A stretch of 26,823 nt of DNA from CAZNFR01 sp964572225 (GTDB lineage Bacteria; Bacteroidota; Bacteroidia; Bacteroidales; GCA-2748055): contig CAZNFR010000048.1 in assembly GCA_964572225.1 (NCBI GenBank), positions 1 through 26,823 on the forward strand. The letters are read 5' to 3'. The position numbers and the translations under genes are program-made. The notes beneath the pieces were generated by a model. It made no database searches and had not been told where the DNA came from. It saw only the letters and a list, made by a program, of their open reading frames with translations. Shown here in pieces: positions 15,315 to 23,226 of this stretch (within the stretch, counting starts at the first letter, position 1; each line of letters starts with the position of its first letter).

Positions 15315-16670
15315 ATGGGCAAACAAATTTTTCTTGCAAGCTTTCTGATTTTCTCTCTCTTCCCGCTCTTTGCGCAGGAAACAGACCCTGTTGAAGATTT
15401 ACTGAATGAAAAGATCAACATCGAAAATCCGGTTTACAAACCGGTTATCGGATTAAGCTCCGGGGTATTGAATTTTTATGGGGACGTCCGTAACAACGTC
15501 ATAAATCCCATGCTTGGCGATTATGGGTATAAGTTTAATGTTACCACATTTATCGACCCCTCAAGGAATTACCAATTAAACCTTTTCTTCCTTTATGGGA
15601 ATCTTACTGCGAATGAGAGATCCCTTTCCAACCCTGAAAGAAACCTGAATTTCAGGACAGAAATTGTCAATTTCGGATTTAGTATTGAATACTCTTTCCA
15701 CCACCTGATTAATCAGGACCGGTTTCTGACACCTTTTGTTTCCCTCGGCATCGAGAATATTCTATTCACTCCCAAGGGTGACCTCTTCGATGATGAAGGC
15801 AATTTTTACTTTTACTGGTCCGATGGCACCCTGCGGGATATTCCCCAGGAGGATTTTGATGCTGTTCCTTCCGTAATACTTCAGAGGGATTACCGTTTTG
15901 AGTCGGATCTGCGGGACAGGGAGAGGGATATTCACGGACTTGGAGGCTATAGTAAAAACGCTTTCGCCATCCCACTGGACCTTGGCCTCAACTTCAATGT
16001 ATCAGAAAGAGTGAAGCTCAAGCTCGGGACTTCCCTTCATTATACATTCACCGACTACATGGATAACGTTAGCAGTAAAGGCACATCCGTTAAGGGCAAA
16101 AAAGGGAATGATCTGTTCGCATTCAACTATTTCAGCATTCAGCTGGATTTGTTTTCCGAACCCAAAACCATGATCGTGGAGAAGCTTTTTGCTGAACTGG
16201 ATTTTGACGATGTGATGCTTGGGGATGAAGACGGGGATTTCATTCTCGACCAGGTGGATGAGTGTCCGGGAACCCCTTACGGTGTTGAGGTAGATACCCT
16301 GGGTTGCCCTGTTGACGATGATATGGATGGGATCCCAAACTATCTTGACAAGGAATTTTCAGAACCCGGAGTCTGGGTAGATGAGGACGGCAGAACATTG
16401 AGTGAAGAGGAGTACCTGAAAAACCTGCTCGGAAGAAATGAGGCGGTTAGCAGGGAAGATGTCAAACGTTATTTTGAGATTATAGGTGCAGGCTATACAC
16501 GGAAACTGATCACGGAGGTGCCCGACAAGTTTAAAAATCTGGATGCCGACGGGGATGAATATATTTCCTTTGAAGAACTATTGCAGGCCATAGACCAGTA
16601 TTTTGACAATCGCCTGAAACTGGATGTTAACGACATCTATGAGCTGAATAATTTCTTTTTTGCCCAGTAG
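15315..16670 (+). CDS. Outer-membrane beta-barrel protein with C-terminal TSP3 repeat and EF-hand
   Basis: The 451-residue protein has a signal peptide (1-21, ending FPLFAQ) and a predicted outer-membrane barrel (about 30-290) of alternating strands. A thrombospondin type 3 calcium-binding segment follows (304-350, DEDGDFILDQVDECPG, then DDDMDGIPNYLD). The C-terminal helical part carries a canonical EF-hand loop, DADGDEYISFEE (410-421). Bacteroidota barrels with TSP3 repeats usually continue into an OmpA peptidoglycan-binding domain; none is present here. ATG 15315 begins the signal peptide five bases after the upstream stop. ATG 15297 would overlap the upstream gene by 13 bases and add six residues. 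It is the second gene of a pair with the SPOR-like protein, which may provide the wall contact this protein lacks. It converges on smpB with a three-base gap. Function is unknown. Confidence 0.82.
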   Translation: MGKQIFLASFLIFSLFPLFAQETDPVEDLLNEKINIENPVYKPVIGLSSGVLNFYGDVRNNVINPMLGDYGYKFNVTTFIDPSRNYQLNLFFLYGNLTANERSLSNPERNLNFRTEIVNFGFSIEYSFHHLINQDRFLTPFVSLGIENILFTPKGDLFDDEGNFYFYWSDGTLRDIPQEDFDAVPSVILQRDYRFESDLRDRERDIHGLGGYSKNAFAIPLDLGLNFNVSERVKLKLGTSLHYTFTDYMDNVSSKGTSVKGKKGNDLFAFNYFSIQLDLFSEPKTMIVEKLFAELDFDDVMLGDEDGDFILDQVDECPGTPYGVEVDTLGCPVDDDMDGIPNYLDKEFSEPGVWVDEDGRTLSEEEYLKNLLGRNEAVSREDVKRYFEIIGAGYTRKLITEVPDKFKNLDADGDEYISFEELLQAIDQYFDNRLKLDVNDIYELNNFFFAQ

Positions 16671-16673
16671 CCC

Positions 16674-17132
16674 TTATCTTTCCTTGAATTTATGTAGGCG
16701 TTCCATCTGACGTTTGGCATCCTTTTGCCGGATAGTCTCACGCTTGTCGTATTGCTTTTTCCCTTTCGCCAGTGCGATTTCCAGCTTGGCATACCCGGTT
16801 TCCGAAAAGAAAAGCTTCAAAACCACAATGGTATTTCCGGTTTCGCGGGTTTTCCTGTCCAGTTTCCGTATCTCTTTTCTTTCAAGTAATAATTTCCGTT
16901 CCGAGTCGGGTATGTGGTTGTTGTAGCTACCGAAGGAATACTCGGCAATCTGCATTCCTTTCACCCAGATCTCCCTATCCCTTATGTAACAATAGGAATC
17001 GCCCAGGCTGACCTTTCCCTGTCTCACCGACTTAACCTCGGTACCGGTCAGGACCAGTCCCGCTGTGTATTTCTCCAGGATCTCATAATCGAAGTAAGCC
17101 CTTTTATTTTTTATATTAATCTTATTTTTCAT
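16674..17132 (-). CDS. smpB: SsrA-binding protein SmpB
   Basis: This 152-residue protein partners tmRNA in trans-translation, which frees stalled ribosomes and tags the incomplete peptide for destruction. The family features are all present: NKRAYFDYEILEKYTAGLVL, then TGTEVKSVRQGKVSLGDSY, the IPDSERKLLLERKEIRKL segment, and the basic tail rich in Lys/Arg (KKQYDKRETIRQKDAKRQ) that enters the mRNA channel. The length is typical. The start ATG (17130-17132) shares one base with the stop of the Yip1-like gene upstream (TAATG), so translation is likely coupled. The tmRNA gene itself is not in the window. Confidence 0.97.
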   Translation of the reverse strand: MKNKINIKNKRAYFDYEILEKYTAGLVLTGTEVKSVRQGKVSLGDSYCYIRDREIWVKGMQIAEYSFGSYNNHIPDSERKLLLERKEIRKLDRKTRETGNTIVVLKLFFSETGYAKLEIALAKGKKQYDKRETIRQKDAKRQMERLHKFKER

Positions 17133-17731
17133 TACAGGGCGGCAAATATGGTAATTTGTCCTAAGATAGTTTCATAGATACTGTTAAAGGTAAAACTAAG
17201 CAGCATAAAGAGAGCCAGCATAATCAGACTGGATACAAGAAGGAAGGGAATTTTATTTTCCTCCTTAATCTCCGTCAATTTATTGATCCCCGTCCAAAAA
17301 ACAAAAAAGGAATAGATCCCAAATGCATTGATAAACATAAGCTGTGGGAAAAGATGAGTGAGTGAGAGCACAATGAAAAAAGGAGCGTGGGAAAAAACCA
17401 CCAGATTGAAAACTTCATCGGAGCCGGAAGGATTACCCAGAAGTCCGGTTAATTCCGTGATAAGCCAACCCGAAAGATAAACCTCAAGGAAAATGATAAA
17501 AAACGAAAATGAACCACTGATAAGGATAAAGATCAGGGCATTGGAATCGTAAATATTTTCATAAAAAAGCACACCAAGAAAAGTTAAAAAGCCCAGAATA
17601 AGGGACCATGGCAGAAGAAATCTGAATATCACCTTCCTTCGTGACAATCCCTCTGCCAAAATTTCCTCCCAGGCTCCAACCGGGGAAAGCAGAATGGATT
17701 TTGTTCGCTGGTATAAATAGGGGATACTCAT
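17132..17731 (-). CDS. Yip1-domain-like integral membrane protein
   Basis: The 199-residue protein has five predicted transmembrane helices (about 33-57, 67-95, 106-127, 129-150 and 160-185). Its N-terminal amphipathic segment has the form RTKSILLSPVGAWEEILAEG, the typical opening of bacterial Yip1/DUF1282-type proteins (a 'P-x-x-x-W' before the first helix). The molecular function of the bacterial members is not established. It is first in an operon with smpB, overlapping it by one base, and diverges from miaA across 85 bases. No promoter matching the TAnnTTTG pattern was found in that short divergent gap. The family call is moderately sure; a role linked to trans-translation should not be assumed. 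Confidence 0.72.
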   Translation of the reverse strand: MSIPYLYQRTKSILLSPVGAWEEILAEGLSRRKVIFRFLLPWSLILGFLTFLGVLFYENIYDSNALIFILISGSFSFFIIFLEVYLSGWLITELTGLLGNPSGSDEVFNLVVFSHAPFFIVLSLTHLFPQLMFINAFGIYSFFVFWTGINKLTEIKEENKIPFLLVSSLIMLALFMLLSFTFNSIYETILGQITIFAAL

Positions 17732-17816
17732 GTAAAGTATTGATTATCTGTGCTTGTTTTAAATATCGAATAATTATGTAAACTTTACCGGGGATATTGT
17801 GCAAAATTCATGCAAG

Positions 17817-18773
17817 ATGCAAAATAAGAATGGAAAATCATACGATTTAATCACCATTACCGGCCCTACCGCCTCCGGAAAAACCGCTTTTGCCTCACAA
17901 CTGGCGGCAAAGCTGGATGCAGAGATCATATCTGCCGACTCACGGCAGGTATACAGGGGAATGGACCTGGGTACCGGGAAGGATTATGATGACTACAGGG
18001 CAGGAGATGTGACCATCCCCTATCACCTGATTGATATCGCGGATCCGGGTTTCGAGTATAATGTTTTCCTTTATCAGAAGGATTTCCTTGAATCTCTTCA
18101 GGACATAGACTCAAGGGGTAAAAATGCGATTCTCTGCGGGGGTACCGGATTATATATTCAGGCAGTGCTTAGTGGTTATAAACTTATAAAGGTCCCGGCA
18201 AATACCGGGCTAAGGGCCAGGCTTGCAGGCAAATCCATGGAGGAAATGGAAGGCATGCTAAGATCCTATAAAACCCTACATAACAAAACAGATACTGAAA
18301 CCCGAAAAAGGCTGGTAAGAGCCATTGAGATTGCCGAACATTACGCACGGTACCAGGTTGATGATGGGGATTACCCGGAAATCAATTCAGTGATCATCGC
18401 CCTCAGTCTTCCAAGGGAGGAAAGGCGCAGGCGCATCACTGCAAGACTGGGATCAAGATTGGAGAATGGGATGATCGAGGAGGTAAAAGGACTCCTGGAT
18501 AAGGGGATCCCTGCTCTAAAACTTATGTATTACGGGCTTGAGTATAAATACATCACTCAATACCTACTAGGGGAAATGGATTATGAGCAGATGTTTTCAA
18601 ATCTGAACACTGCCATTCACCAGTTTGCGAAAAGGCAGATGACCTGGTTCCGGAAGATGGAAAAGGATGGATTCAGGGTTTACTGGATTGATGGTCTTGC
18701 TCCCATGGAGGAAATGAAGGATCAGGCTATGCAGATCATAGAAGATCACCTGAAATTAAAGGGCAAAAAATAA
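17817..18773 (+). CDS. miaA: tRNA dimethylallyltransferase, variant subgroup
   Basis: The 318-residue enzyme transfers a dimethylallyl group to N6 of A37 in tRNAs reading UNN codons. The P-loop GPTASGKT (16-23) and the DSRQVYRGMD motif (41-50) with the catalytic Asp are intact, as are the GGTGLYIQAV segment and the HQFAKRQMTWFRK motif near the C terminus. Two places differ from the common form. The usual IGTAKP is GTGKDYDDY, and the usual VGYKE segment is YYGLEYKYI. I recall that many Bacteroidota carry two MiaA paralogues and this looks like the second type. ATG 17817 is preferred; GTG 17799 would add six residues. The last 28 bases overlap the end of the convergent small membrane protein gene. 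Confidence 0.94.
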   Translation: MQNKNGKSYDLITITGPTASGKTAFASQLAAKLDAEIISADSRQVYRGMDLGTGKDYDDYRAGDVTIPYHLIDIADPGFEYNVFLYQKDFLESLQDIDSRGKNAILCGGTGLYIQAVLSGYKLIKVPANTGLRARLAGKSMEEMEGMLRSYKTLHNKTDTETRKRLVRAIEIAEHYARYQVDDGDYPEINSVIIALSLPREERRRRITARLGSRLENGMIEEVKGLLDKGIPALKLMYYGLEYKYITQYLLGEMDYEQMFSNLNTAIHQFAKRQMTWFRKMEKDGFRVYWIDGLAPMEEMKDQAMQIIEDHLKLKGKK

Positions 18774-19165
18774 TACAAGGCGAGCATTGCACCTGCGAAT
18801 ATCAGATTAACGAAGGTGAAGAATACGTTATAAGCCCTTCTTCCTTTTTTTACTTTCCTTCTTAACATTATAGCCAGATTGGGAATAAAAAAAGCGGAAC
18901 CCAGAACAATAAAACTGAGGGTCTCTATGGTCTGATCCGGATCAAGGGTCCCTTCAGAAGTCAGATCGGTAAAAAACAGGATCAGGTAGGAAAGGGAAAT
19001 GAAGGTAAACAAGAAAAGTAAATAACTGATTTTAAGGGACATGGTGCTCATTGGCCGGGTTCGGTGCACTCTCAGAGGCCTGAGAATGAAGATGGACATG
19101 AAAAACAGGAATGAAAAAGTTGCAATGAAGATAAAATGCAGCAGGAATGTTATAAATCCATTCAT
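18746..19165 (-). CDS. Small four-helix membrane protein of unknown function
   Basis: The 139-residue protein has four predicted transmembrane helices (about 4-28, 44-67, 82-102 and 111-133). There are short basic loops, one rich in Arg/His/Pro after the first helix (RPLRVHRTRP) and one Lys/Arg-rich before the last (RRKVKKGRR), so both probably face the cytoplasm. I do not recognise a family with confidence. Codon use and strongly periodic hydrophobicity support a real gene, and nothing else covers the stretch. Its 3' end overlaps the end of miaA tail to tail by 28 bases. The 154 bases between its start and the S9 peptidase stop hold no clear promoter, only a weak GTTAA/TTAAC dyad. Confidence 0.65.
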   Translation of the reverse strand: MNGFITFLLHFIFIATFSFLFFMSIFILRPLRVHRTRPMSTMSLKISYLLFLFTFISLSYLILFFTDLTSEGTLDPDQTIETLSFIVLGSAFFIPNLAIMLRRKVKKGRRAYNVFFTFVNLIFAGAMLALYYFLPFNFR

Positions 19166-19319
19166 GATTTTTCAAAGCTTTGTTTACCGCATCGAAAGCC
19201 TGTTATGTTCTAGGGTTAAACGGTTAACTAATTTAGAAAAATAAAGTTAATAAATTTCCCTTTACCAAAACCAAGGATTTGATATGAATAAGGATAAACT
19301 CCACAGATGCCCTCACTTT

Positions 19320-21410
19320 TTATTTCAGATACCGGTTTAACCAGGCAAAGAATTCCTTCTGCCAGAGGATACTGTTTTGGGGTTTCACAACAAAATGGGT
19401 CTCATCGGGAAAGACCAGCAGTTTGCTGGGCACATTGTTCAACTGTGCAGCATTGAAGGCCTCCAGACTCTGGGTATAGGGAATCCGGAAATCATATTCT
19501 CCGGTGATGATCATAATCGGAGTATCCCAATTCTGCACGAAACGGTGAGGAGAGAAGCGATAGCTTTTCGGTACGGGCTGCTGCCAGTAAGCTCCTTCAA
19601 GGTCATGATTAGCAAAAAACATCTCCTCGGTAGATGCATACATGGATTCGAAGTTGAAGATCCCGCAATGGGAAATGAAAGCCTTGAACCGGCCTTCGTG
19701 GTGACCGGCGAGGTAGAATACTGAAAAACCCCCATAACTTGCACCCACCGCTCCCAATCTGTCTTCATCAATAAACTCTTCCTTACTGAGGGCATCGATG
19801 GCACTCAAATAATCCCGGATGTTTTGTCCTCCATAATCCCCGGATATCTGTTCGTTCCATTCGGCACCAAAGGTCGGCAATCCGCGTCTGTTGGGAGCTA
19901 CAATAATATAATCATGTGCTGCCATGATCTGGAAATTCCAACGGTAGGAGAAAAACTGGCTAACCGCACTCTGTGGTCCTCCCTGACAATACAGCAGGGC
20001 AGGATACTTTTTCCCGGGATCGAATCCCGGGGGATAGATCACCCAGACTTTCATATCCTTGATATCGGTGGTTTTCACCCATCTTTCCTCCACCCTTCCC
20101 ATTTCAATGTGATCATAAATATGTCCGTTAACATTGCTGATCTTTGATTCCTCCATGTTTTCCAGATTGATTCTGAATAGTTCGGTAGCCATGGAAATGG
20201 ACATTTTCCCGGCAGTAAGGAACCCGTTCCCGAGTTGAAATGAGGTGAAATCATGATCACCCCTGGTAAGTTGGATAATATCCCCGTTGGCAACTTCAAG
20301 GCGATAAATCTGGTAGGTGGCTTCGATTCCTGAAATGAAATAGATAAACTGGTCGTCCGTGCTCCAAATGAGGTGTTCGGCATCCTGATCAAAATCAGGG
20401 GTAAGATCTCTCATCTCTCCGGTTTCGAGATCCATGATAAAGAGCCTGTTCTTATCGGCTTCATAACCCGGGGTTTCCATACTTTGCCAGGCAATATACC
20501 TTCCGGAATTGCTAAAAACAGGATACTTGTCATATCCCTGCATTCCGGGGGTCAGGTTTTTGGTATCCCCGGAGATCAGGTCATATAAATAAATATCGCT
20601 ATTGGTGCTTAAGGCATACTCTTTCCCTATCATTTTTTTGGAGGTATAGGCCAGGAATTTTCCATCGGGGCCCCAGCTTATCTCGGACTGGTCGAAATAA
20701 GGGGAGAGAGGGGAGTCCCATGGCTCATCCTCCATAATATCTTTGCCGGGCTGAAGCATAGCCTCCTGGTAGGAGGTAATGAATATATGCCTTGATTTTT
20801 TGTCATCCCAGTCGTTCCAGTGCCTGTACATAAGGTCGTCAATGATCCTTACGTTAGCGTCGGGTAATCCCGGATAAAGGTCGGCTGTGGTCGTTCCGGT
20901 TTTGACGTCCATCAGATAAAAGATATGCTCTCCGTCGGGTGAATACTCGAAGCCCTGTATATCCCCTTCGAAATCGGTTCGTTGAATCATCCCTTCCCCT
21001 TCGGGTAACATTTCCCATAGCTGCATGCTTCCGGAGGCCTTACTTAGAAAACCGATTTTACTGCCGTCCGGACTCCAGCGCGGATTATGGAAAGAGCCGT
21101 CAAAAGGAGTAAGGTTTACAGCCTCACCCCCGGTGGAAGGGATTAGGAAGATATCGGTCTTGCCCTTGTTTTCCTCAGCGTTGTAGCGCGTGAGACTATA
21201 GAGAATAGATTTCCCATCGGGTGAAAGTTGATGATCGGAAAGGCGGTTGAATTTCCAAAGGATCTCCGGTGTCAGCACCCCTCCCTCCTTTTCAGCGCTG
21301 GTGAGTTCGTTGTTGATGGTAAAAGATTGTCGGTTTTCGGTCTCTGAGGGTTTGCATGACGCAATAAACAGAATCACCGAAAAAACAAGGGTAAACATTC
21401 TTATTTTCAT
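19320..21410 (-). CDS. S9-family prolyl-oligopeptidase-type peptidase, predicted lipoprotein
   Basis: The 696-residue serine peptidase starts with a lipoprotein signal (lipobox IASC, Cys19). It continues with a beta-propeller of PD40/WD40-like blades (about 45-430, repeated LSPDGKSILYS and WSPDGSKIGF motifs) that gates a C-terminal alpha/beta hydrolase domain (about 440-696). The catalytic triad is Ser558 in GASYGG, Asp640 in GEYDFRIPY and His672 in DETHF. It belongs to the acylaminoacyl-peptidase/DPP-like group common in Bacteroidota and probably trims oligopeptides in the periplasm or at the outer membrane. The length is normal. It lies 62 bases after recA on the same strand; a short CAGGTACCTG palindrome lies in that gap. 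Whether it shares the recA transcript is not clear. Confidence 0.94.
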   Translation of the reverse strand: MKIRMFTLVFSVILFIASCKPSETENRQSFTINNELTSAEKEGGVLTPEILWKFNRLSDHQLSPDGKSILYSLTRYNAEENKGKTDIFLIPSTGGEAVNLTPFDGSFHNPRWSPDGSKIGFLSKASGSMQLWEMLPEGEGMIQRTDFEGDIQGFEYSPDGEHIFYLMDVKTGTTTADLYPGLPDANVRIIDDLMYRHWNDWDDKKSRHIFITSYQEAMLQPGKDIMEDEPWDSPLSPYFDQSEISWGPDGKFLAYTSKKMIGKEYALSTNSDIYLYDLISGDTKNLTPGMQGYDKYPVFSNSGRYIAWQSMETPGYEADKNRLFIMDLETGEMRDLTPDFDQDAEHLIWSTDDQFIYFISGIEATYQIYRLEVANGDIIQLTRGDHDFTSFQLGNGFLTAGKMSISMATELFRINLENMEESKISNVNGHIYDHIEMGRVEERWVKTTDIKDMKVWVIYPPGFDPGKKYPALLYCQGGPQSAVSQFFSYRWNFQIMAAHDYIIVAPNRRGLPTFGAEWNEQISGDYGGQNIRDYLSAIDALSKEEFIDEDRLGAVGASYGGFSVFYLAGHHEGRFKAFISHCGIFNFESMYASTEEMFFANHDLEGAYWQQPVPKSYRFSPHRFVQNWDTPIMIITGEYDFRIPYTQSLEAFNAAQLNNVPSKLLVFPDETHFVVKPQNSILWQKEFFAWLNRYLK

Positions 21411-21472
21411 TGGGACTGGGAATAAGGATTATCAAATAAACAGGTACCTGGGTATTAAGGTTATTTTAGAGA

Positions 21473-22501
21473 TTACTGAGAAGCATTTTTAAGCTTTTCA
21501 CGGATCTTCACTTCAATTTCATCTGATAATTCAAGATTATCCAAGAGAAGAACCTTTACGGCATCGCGGCCCTGTCCGAGCCGGGTTTCTCCATAACTAA
21601 ACCAGGATCCGCTTTTCTTGATAATTTCCAGATCTACTCCAAGGTCAATAAGTTCACCGGTTTTGGATATCCCCTCTCCGTACATAATATCGAATTCCGC
21701 TTTTCGGAAAGGGGGTGCCAGTTTATTTTTGACAATTTTCACGCGGGTACGGTTCCCCTGAATATCTTCACCGTCTTTGATTTGTCCGGTCCGCCTGATA
21801 TCCACCCTAACGGAAGCATAGAATTTTAGTGCGTTCCCACCTGTGGTTGTCTCAGGGTTACCGAACATCACCCCGATCTTTTCTCGAAGCTGATTAATGA
21901 AAATGCAGGTAGTATTGGTCTTGTTAATGTTGGCAGTGAGCTTCCTGAGGGCCTGGGACATAAGCCTTGCCTGTAAGCCCATCTTGGAGTCACCCATCTC
22001 CCCTTCTATCTCTGCTTTTGGGGTCAATGCTGCCACAGAGTCGATCACAATTATATCGATGGCCCCGCTACGGATGAGGTGATCGGCTATTTCCAGGGCC
22101 TGTTCCCCATTGTCGGGCTGTGAAATGAGCAGATTTTCGATATCCACATTTAGCTTCTGAGCATAGAAGCGGTCAAAGGCATGTTCTGCATCAATAAAAG
22201 CGGCAATTCCTCCTGCCTTTTGAGCTTCGGCAATGGCATGAATAGCCAGGGTGGTTTTCCCTGAAGATTCGGGTCCGAAGATCTCAATGACTCTTCCTCT
22301 TGGGTATCCGCCCACCCCCGTGGCAATATCGAGAGCTATCGAACCTGAAGGAATGGCAGGCACATCGATGATTGCACTGTCCCCCATTTTCATGATGGCT
22401 CCTTTTCCATAGCCCTTTTCAATTTTATCCAGGGTCAGTTGAAGGGCTTTCAGCTTTTCTTTATTGACATTTGCTGCAGTATCGTTTTTTTCTTTACTCA
22501 T
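21473..22501 (-). CDS. recA: Recombinase RecA
   Basis: This 342-residue strand-exchange ATPase of homologous recombination also triggers SOS co-proteolysis. Walker A GPESSGKT (76-83) is intact, as are the Walker B segment IIVIDSVAAL, the MAW-like loop L1 region around EGEMGDSKMGLQARLMSQAL, and the L2 region with NQLREKIGVMFGNPETTTGG. The C-terminal domain is present, with the LGQGRDAVKVLL segment. The length is typical for Bacteroidota. ATG 22501 gives a normal short leader. The 111 bases upstream, up to the bcp stop, show no exact TAnnTTTG box on the minus strand and no SOS box that I can identify, so regulation is not visible here. Confidence 0.98.
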   Translation of the reverse strand: MSKEKNDTAANVNKEKLKALQLTLDKIEKGYGKGAIMKMGDSAIIDVPAIPSGSIALDIATGVGGYPRGRVIEIFGPESSGKTTLAIHAIAEAQKAGGIAAFIDAEHAFDRFYAQKLNVDIENLLISQPDNGEQALEIADHLIRSGAIDIIVIDSVAALTPKAEIEGEMGDSKMGLQARLMSQALRKLTANINKTNTTCIFINQLREKIGVMFGNPETTTGGNALKFYASVRVDIRRTGQIKDGEDIQGNRTRVKIVKNKLAPPFRKAEFDIMYGEGISKTGELIDLGVDLEIIKKSGSWFSYGETRLGQGRDAVKVLLLDNLELSDEIEVKIREKLKNASQ

Positions 22502-22612
22502 TGATCTTAGTTGTTTAATTTGGATTAATATCTCAAAGACAATAAGTTAAGTTGAATCCGATACCGGGAGGATTTCAGAGAAAAACGGACAAAACTTAAT
22601 TGCCTTTTACCC

Positions 22613-23077
22613 TTAATGGGAAAACTCTTCAAAAATCTGTCTGCTGTGATCCTTTGTTTTTACTTTTTCAATAATCTTTTCCACCCTGCCCTCTTCAGAA
22701 ATGATCACGGTTTTCCTGAGGATTCCTTCGTATGTCTTCCCGTACATCTGCTTTTCACCCCAGGCTCCATAAGCCTTGATGATCTCCTTTTCTGTATCGG
22801 GGATCAGGGGAAAGGGAAGTTCATATTTGGAGGTGAAGTTCTGATGGGATTTTTCGCTGTCGGCACTAACTCCGATCACCGCAAAGCCCTTATTGAGAAA
22901 TTCTTCGTAATTATCTCTCAGGTTACATGCTTCGGCAGTGCATCCCGGGGTATTATCCTTGGGATAGAAATAAAGAACTACCTTTTTACCCCTGAATTGT
23001 TCCAGGGAAATCTCATTGCCATGCTGGTCTTTTGCACTAAATGCAGGCGCCTTATCACCGATTTTTAAACTGGTCAT
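22613..23077 (-). CDS. bcp: Thioredoxin-dependent thiol peroxidase (BCP-type peroxiredoxin)
   Basis: The 154-residue cytoplasmic peroxiredoxin reduces hydroperoxides with electrons from thioredoxin. The active site is in YPKDNTPGCTAEACNLRDNY, with peroxidatic Cys46 and resolving Cys51 in the CxxxxC arrangement of atypical two-Cys BCP/PrxQ. The supporting Thr and Arg residues (T43, R54) are present. ATG 23077 begins the conserved LKIGDKAPAF opening. A longer frame to 23188 adds 37 hydrophobic residues, but a promoter-like site at 23104-23134 lies inside that extension, so I reject it. It is followed by recA 111 bases downstream on the same strand. Confidence 0.96.
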   Translation of the reverse strand: MTSLKIGDKAPAFSAKDQHGNEISLEQFRGKKVVLYFYPKDNTPGCTAEACNLRDNYEEFLNKGFAVIGVSADSEKSHQNFTSKYELPFPLIPDTEKEIIKAYGAWGEKQMYGKTYEGILRKTVIISEEGRVEKIIEKVKTKDHSRQIFEEFSH

Positions 23078-23103
23078 AACTTCTAATATTAAAGGTAAAA
23101 TTA

Positions 23104-23134
23104 CAAATTCAACACTAAAAAAAGCGTTAACAAC
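23104..23134 (-). promoter_or_regulatory. Possible promoter for bcp
   Basis: On the minus strand, TGAATTTG (23111-23104) differs by one base from TAnnTTTG. GTTG (23134-23131) lies 19 bases upstream as a partial -33 box. Transcription would begin near 23099, about 22 bases before the bcp ATG at 23077. This supports the shorter bcp start. Confidence 0.4.
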
Positions 23135-23213
23135 TTGAATGTTTATCAACAATGAAGCAACAGCTTTAATTATTAATTTTATGCTCACAAATAACTAAAC
23201 AATTTAAAAACAA

Positions 23214-23219
23214 GGGAGG
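23214..23219 (+). promoter_or_regulatory. Strong Shine-Dalgarno sequence
   Basis: GGGAGG lies seven bases before ATG 23227. A clear ribosome binding site is uncommon in this window, where most genes have none, and it fixes the start of the TPR/SPOR protein. An out-of-frame ATG at 23220 overlaps its edge. Confidence 0.6.
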
Positions 23220-23226
23220 ATGTATT

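Noticed and set aside
22613..23188. Longer start for the Bcp peroxiredoxin with a hydrophobic N-terminal extension
   Set aside because: The conserved fold starts at the ATG at 23077, and the extension overlaps a promoter-like site and the divergent promoter region; it is AT-rich intergenic DNA.
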